Below are positions 60,850-64,000 of a stretch of 64,000 nucleotides of DNA, piece by piece. How positions within the stretch are numbered: position 1 is the stretch's first letter; the number at the start of each line of letters is the position of its first letter. This DNA comes from Polynucleobacter sp. 30F-ANTBAC (GTDB taxonomy: Bacteria > Pseudomonadota > Gammaproteobacteria > Burkholderiales > Burkholderiaceae). Under the pieces are notes generated by a model, which made no database searches, was not told the origin of the DNA, and saw only the letters and a list, made by a program, of their open reading frames with translations. The translations under genes were made by a program, and so were the position numbers. The stretch spans positions 1-64,000 of the forward strand of contig NZ_JACVON010000002.1 in the NCBI RefSeq assembly GCF_018882385.1, read 5' to 3'.

Positions 60850-61521
60850 ATGGCAAGTATTCTTGTAGTAGATGATGAGATGGGCATTCGAGAATTGCTC
60901 AATGAGATATTGACCGATGAGGGTCACTCCGTGATTGCTGCTCAGAATGCTCATGAAGCTAGAAACGCTAGAAACGTTCTCGAGCCAGATTTAGTACTTT
61001 TGGATATTTGGATGCCAGAGATTGATGGTGTGACGCTTTTAAAAGAGTGGTCAAGTAATGGCCAGCTAACCATGCCGGTTGTGATGATGTCGGGGCATGC
61101 AACGATTGATACAGCAGTTGAAGCAACCAGAATAGGTGCGGTTAACTTTTTAGAAAAACCAATTGCACTACAAAAACTATTGAAAACAGTAGAGCAAGCT
61201 TTAGCAAATGCTCCACCGAAAGAGCTGTTTCAAGCTGAGAGCAAAGTTGAGATAAGCACTCCATCAGAGAGCCTTGTCAGCTTAGATAACGAATTACTAA
61301 TGGGTGCCCCTTCTGATCAAAGTAAATTTAATTTCTCGTATATTGAATTGCCTCTTCGTGAAGCAAGAGACCTCTTTGAAAAAGCCTATTTTGAATACCA
61401 CCTTGAGCAAGCGAATGGCAGCATGACAAGAGTCTCTGAAAAAACAGGTTTAGAGAGAACGCATCTTTACCGCAAGCTAAAGGCTTTAGGTATTGATGTG
61501 GGCTCTTATAAGGGCGACTAA
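60850..61521 (+). CDS. Response regulator, NtrX-like but without AAA+ domain
   Basis: The 223-aa protein has an N-terminal receiver with phospho-acceptor Asp52 in LLDIWMPEIDG and Lys103 in FLEKPI, and a C-terminal Fis-type helix-turn-helix (EQANGSMTRVSEKTGLERTHLYRKLKALGI). A full NtrX has a sigma-54-contacting AAA+ domain between these (total about 450 aa). Here only a linker of about 60 residues remains. So it should bind DNA but not activate sigma-54 polymerase. It is 2 nt after the kinase gene. Confidence 0.9.
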   Translation: MASILVVDDEMGIRELLNEILTDEGHSVIAAQNAHEARNARNVLEPDLVLLDIWMPEIDGVTLLKEWSSNGQLTMPVVMMSGHATIDTAVEATRIGAVNFLEKPIALQKLLKTVEQALANAPPKELFQAESKVEISTPSESLVSLDNELLMGAPSDQSKFNFSYIELPLREARDLFEKAYFEYHLEQANGSMTRVSEKTGLERTHLYRKLKALGIDVGSYKGD

Positions 61522-61550
61522 CAATTTTTACTGTGCCGAATAATGACTAT

Positions 61551-61844
61551 TTAGACAGTAACGGCAAATAGAGTCAGTTTCATGGCTTTATTACGCACCC
61601 CTAAAAGGGCGTGGTACTCTGGACTATGGGCCCACTGCTGAGTCGCCGTCTCACTGGGGAACTCAATTTCAACAAACTCATTAAATTCTTCACAGTTGAG
61701 TTGGTTCCAAAAGGTTTCGGCTTTAGCGCCTCTAGCAAGTATTTTCCCCCCATGTGGCTCAATGGTTTGTAATACTTGGCTTCTGTATTCTTCAAATGCC
61801 AGGTTATCTTGCAGCTTAATTAAGCCAATCACTTTGACGGTCAT
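61551..61844 (-). CDS. DUF1330 protein
   Basis: The 97-aa protein has the DUF1330 ferredoxin-like fold pattern: TVKVIGLIKLQD, FEEYRSQV, IEPHGGKILARG, EFVEIEFPS and WAHSPEYHALLGVRNKA. Function unknown. The frame is open to 61925, but ATG 61844 has GAGGA 7 nt upstream. Convergent with the response regulator; an inverted repeat TTACTGT/ACAGTAA lies between them. Confidence 0.85.
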   Translation of the reverse strand: MTVKVIGLIKLQDNLAFEEYRSQVLQTIEPHGGKILARGAKAETFWNQLNCEEFNEFVEIEFPSETATQQWAHSPEYHALLGVRNKAMKLTLFAVTV

Positions 61845-61949
61845 ATTTATCCTCGAATTCAGCGCCTTTTGGCATAAGCTACGCCGCTTAACTGCTTTTA
61901 TAGCGAAACTAACCTGTTGTGGCAATTAGTAGCTAGTTTTAACATTCCT

Positions 61950-61977
61950 TTGCCCCCTCAACAAGTTAAGCTATAAA
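61950..61977 (+). promoter_or_regulatory. Promoter of the tRNA-Phe remnant
   Basis: TTGCCC (61950-61955) and TATAAA (61972-61977) are 16 nt apart. The RNA start would be near 61984, 5 nt before the tRNA-Phe 5' end, so the promoter seems intact. Confidence 0.55.
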
Positions 61978-61988
61978 ACTTATTTTTT

Positions 61989-62026
61989 GGCCCGGTAGCT
62001 CAGTTGGTAGAGCAGAGGATTGAAAA
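61989..62026 (+). pseudogene. tRNA-Phe (GAA), 5' half only
   Basis: The first 38 nt match a tRNA-Phe from the 5' end (GGCCCGGTAGCTCAG) to the anticodon loop TTGAAAA, anticodon GAA at 62022-62024. From 62027 the sequence no longer pairs: the anticodon stem, variable, T-arm and acceptor 3' strand are missing. A copy of the anticodon-arm sequence (GCAGAGGATCAAAA) follows at 62034-62047. No 3' half is seen in the rest of the window. Confidence 0.8.
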
Positions 62027-62083
62027 CGCTGGCGCAGAGGATCAAAACAGTTCTGCTACATTGCGATAAACCAAGCAAATCAT

Positions 62084-62107
62084 AGGTGTCCTAGCGACAC
62101 CTTTTTT
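62084..62107 (+). terminator. Rho-independent terminator after the tRNA-Phe remnant
   Basis: Stem AGGTGTC/GACACCT with a 5-nt loop, followed by TTTTT. It would end a transcript of about 120 nt starting at the tRNA promoter. Confidence 0.8.
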
Positions 62108-62214
62108 ATTGGAACTTTCTGGTTTCAAATATTTTCAGATTGGCATTGGCAGTTTTAAATTGGTGCCTTAAAGAATTTTCTTGCTAAATTAATTTCTCAT
62201 AGTAGAGTTTTGCT

Positions 62215-63057
62215 ATGGGTGAGCGAAAAAATAAACTGCAAAAATTTCTCAAGTTACATCCAAAATGTATTTTCTGTGGTGGTTATGTGGATGCCACTAC
62301 GATTGAGCATTGTCCGCCAAGATCCTTATTTCAAAATAAGATGGCTCCTGAAAAATTCGAGTTTCCATCGTGCGTCGCATGTAATAACTATTCATCAGAT
62401 GAAGACTTGATTGTTGCTGTTATGGCAAGAATGGGCTCACCTGCATTTGGAGATTCTGATGGAAGATTGGTTGGAATGATGAAGGCTTTAAATCGTCAAA
62501 AGCCGAAGTTTTATAAATCATTTTTACCTTCTGCCACAGAGGCTAGGATTAATAATCGTCAGCTAGGAATTACGCCTACTGCAGGAATGACACATCAAGA
62601 AATGGGTGTTTTAAATATAAATGATGAAACAAGGGAGGCTATAAAGGTATTTGCAAAGAAATTAGCCAAGGGAATTGCATATCTTGAAGAAGGCCTTATT
62701 TTTAGTAATGATCATTGTTTAGCACTTAATTGGTTTACTAATGCGAATGTTATTAAAGATGGCGGACATAAGGTATTTGAAATACTTAGTCATATTGGTG
62801 GAGTGACACCAAAATTAAGCAGAAATAGAGTGGTACTTAACAATCAGTTTGAATATAAATTCTCTTTATCTGATGATAAAAATTTAATTCTTATTCAGGC
62901 TAAATTTGGAGAGTCATTTTTCTTGGTAATAAATGGGTGCATGACTGCTGGACATCTTGAAAATCTCTTAGAAAAAACTTATCAAGATTTAGGTAGAGAC
63001 TATAGACCGTTTGAAATTATTCAGGGGATAGCAATGGATCCTATTAGCTCTAATTAA
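62215..63057 (+). CDS. HNH-type putative endonuclease
   Basis: The 280-aa protein has an N-terminal zinc-bound HNH-like module: Cys18-x2-Cys21 (CIFCGG), Glu31-His32 (EHCPPRSLF), then Cys53-x2-Cys56-Asn (CVACNNYSSDED). The spacing fits an HNH nuclease with two zinc knuckles. The remaining 200 residues match no family I know. It is A/T-rich, follows the broken tRNA-Phe, and precedes a nuclease gene on the same strand, which suggests an accessory or defence context. Nuclease activity is inferred only. Confidence 0.72.
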   Translation: MGERKNKLQKFLKLHPKCIFCGGYVDATTIEHCPPRSLFQNKMAPEKFEFPSCVACNNYSSDEDLIVAVMARMGSPAFGDSDGRLVGMMKALNRQKPKFYKSFLPSATEARINNRQLGITPTAGMTHQEMGVLNINDETREAIKVFAKKLAKGIAYLEEGLIFSNDHCLALNWFTNANVIKDGGHKVFEILSHIGGVTPKLSRNRVVLNNQFEYKFSLSDDKNLILIQAKFGESFFLVINGCMTAGHLENLLEKTYQDLGRDYRPFEIIQGIAMDPISSN

Positions 63058-63070
63058 AGTAATTTTGTTT

Positions 63071-63096
63071 AGCGTCTAGTTAAGGGACGCTTGTTT
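63071..63096 (+). terminator. Weak terminator after the HNH gene
   Basis: Stem AGCGTC/GACGCT with a 9-nt loop, then a T-rich stretch TGTTTGTG. Weak, so some readthrough into the next gene is likely. Confidence 0.4.
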
Positions 63097-63161
63097 GTGT
63101 CTGTTCTAAACCAGCATAACATTAAGTTCACATAATGCCAGGGTAAAGTTATCATTACAAA

Positions 63162-64000
63162 ATGTATCAAATTGGACTAAAAAATTCCGCATGGGTATTG
63201 ATAACAGACGGCAATGAGATTTTTACCGCAGAGGAAGATGTTCGTTATTACACAAAGCCTTGTTCACCAGGTTGTGGGCCTGGAAAAAATAGATTCTCTA
63301 GGATGTCTCTTTCGCAAGATCAATTAGTTGAGTATTGCAAGCAAAATCAAATTACATTAAGAGCCGCAGTCGGAGTCATGGAAAAGACTAAGCGAATAAT
63401 TGGCCCAAGCACTTTGGCAGGTGGGCTGGGCGCACTAGTTGGCGGGCCAATTGGAGCAGCCTTGGGGTTTGGTATCGCAGGCTACATCTCGTCCCAGTCT
63501 GATTTTGAGCTTAAAAATATAGTTTCAAAATTTGAAAATGCTAAAAGAAAAACGCAAGATTGGAGTGAAGCCGACAAGCAGATTGAAGCATATGAGACAA
63601 AAAAGTTATTGGACTATGAGGAACTTGCAAGAAATAGCTGGAATAAGTATTACAAACTAAGAAGTCTTGATTCAATAGATAGCCTAGAAGGGACTGAGTT
63701 TGAGCATATAGTCAAAGAGATTTATATCAGTAAAGGATATAAAGCTAAATTAACACCAAAAACTGGAGACTACGGCGTAGACATTGTTGCCACTCAAAAG
63801 GATCAAAAGTTAGCTATTCAAGCGAAGCGGTACTCTCAGCCTGTTGGTGTCAAGGCAGTTCAAGAGGTTGTTTCTGGCGCATACTATTACAAAGCAAGTA
63901 AAGCAATAGTAATAACAAATTCATTCTTCACCTCAAATGCAAAAGAATTAGCAAGCACGCTTAATGTTGAGCTAATCGATAGACCAAATCTAATGAATAT
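63162..64000 (+). CDS. Mrr-like restriction endonuclease-fold protein (cut by window edge)
   Basis: The frame is open from ATG 63162 to the window end (279 codons, no stop). Residues 195-279 fit the Mrr_cat nuclease: GTEFEHIVKEIYISKGY, then Asp207 in GVDIVA and Gln220-Ala-Lys222 in IQAKRYSQPVGV, the PD-(D/E)xK catalytic pattern. The N-terminal part has a Cys/Gly segment CSPGCGPGK and a Gly-rich hydrophobic hairpin (about residues 81-111, GGLGALVGGPIGAALGFG) that may enter a membrane, then a charged helical stretch (about 120-180). A role against foreign DNA is inferred. Confidence 0.78.
   Translation, partial: MYQIGLKNSAWVLITDGNEIFTAEEDVRYYTKPCSPGCGPGKNRFSRMSLSQDQLVEYCKQNQITLRAAVGVMEKTKRIIGPSTLAGGLGALVGGPIGAALGFGIAGYISSQSDFELKNIVSKFENAKRKTQDWSEADKQIEAYETKKLLDYEELARNSWNKYYKLRSLDSIDSLEGTEFEHIVKEIYISKGYKAKLTPKTGDYGVDIVATQKDQKLAIQAKRYSQPVGVKAVQEVVSGAYYYKASKAIVITNSFFTSNAKELASTLNVELIDRPNLMN

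Noticed and set aside
61989..62200. Group I or other intron in tRNA-Phe
   Set aside because: The break is at the anticodon loop, where tRNA introns occur, but no 3' half of the tRNA was seen in the remaining 2 kb, and no intron core was recognised.

Overview
The window looks like the replication-origin region of a betaproteobacterial chromosome, most likely a low-GC Burkholderiales such as Polynucleobacter. This is inferred from gene order and from how the proteins look; no database was searched. Nearly everything is housekeeping, densely packed and mostly full length. Accessory DNA appears only in the last 2 kb.

Layout. (1) 1-6467, minus strand: a complete rRNA operon (16S, tRNA-Ile, tRNA-Ala, 23S, 5S, terminator), then tRNA-Tyr, tRNA-Gly, tRNA-Thr and the 5' part of tuf. 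(2) 6495-13412: a GNAT acetyltransferase; diaA-like and BON lipoprotein genes divergent from rsmI; a cytochrome c; tRNA-Arg(CCG); a fatty acid desaturase; a small zinc-ribbon protein; a metallo-hydrolase; an ammonium transporter. (3) 13486-18161: a dyad resembling an NtrC site, a promoter, a tandem glycine riboswitch and gcvT-gcvH-gcvP. (4) 18173-33153, minus strand: priA alone, then one long run mnmG-rsmG-parA-parB-atpIBEFHAGDC-hemE, with two parS sites in or next to mnmG. (5) 33255-41737, minus strand: dnaA-dnaN-gyrB, a SET-domain protein, a DUF3717-like protein, a GMC oxidoreductase and a TSUP permease. The origin lies in the dnaA-dnaN gap, with DnaA boxes, TAG trinucleotide repeats (DnaA-trios) and an AT-rich stretch. 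(6) 41938-48624, plus strand: rpmH-rnpA-yidD-yidC-mnmE, a patatin-like protein and GTP-dependent PEP carboxykinase. (7) 48727-61844: an M23 peptidase, an MnmC-type oxidoreductase, topB, a short dprA, def-fmt, htpX, rsmB, a DUF4390 protein, an NtrY-like kinase with a short response regulator, and a DUF1330 protein. (8) 61950-64000: the 5' half of a tRNA-Phe gene with its own promoter and a downstream terminator, then an HNH-type protein and an Mrr-like nuclease that runs off the window.

How the parts fit. DnaA, DnaN, GyrB, ParA/ParB, parS and the origin form the replication and segregation module. MnmE and MnmG (plus perhaps the MnmC-type oxidoreductase) modify tRNA wobble uridine. RsmG, RsmI and RsmB methylate 16S rRNA. 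Def and Fmt remove and add N-terminal formyl groups. The atp genes encode ATP synthase, with hemE tightly coupled to their end. The points most worth a second look are the DnaA-trio origin, the broken tRNA-Phe with nuclease genes beyond it, the rsmB reading frame that extends upstream with no normal start codon, the response regulator without an AAA+ domain, and the DprA reduced to its core.
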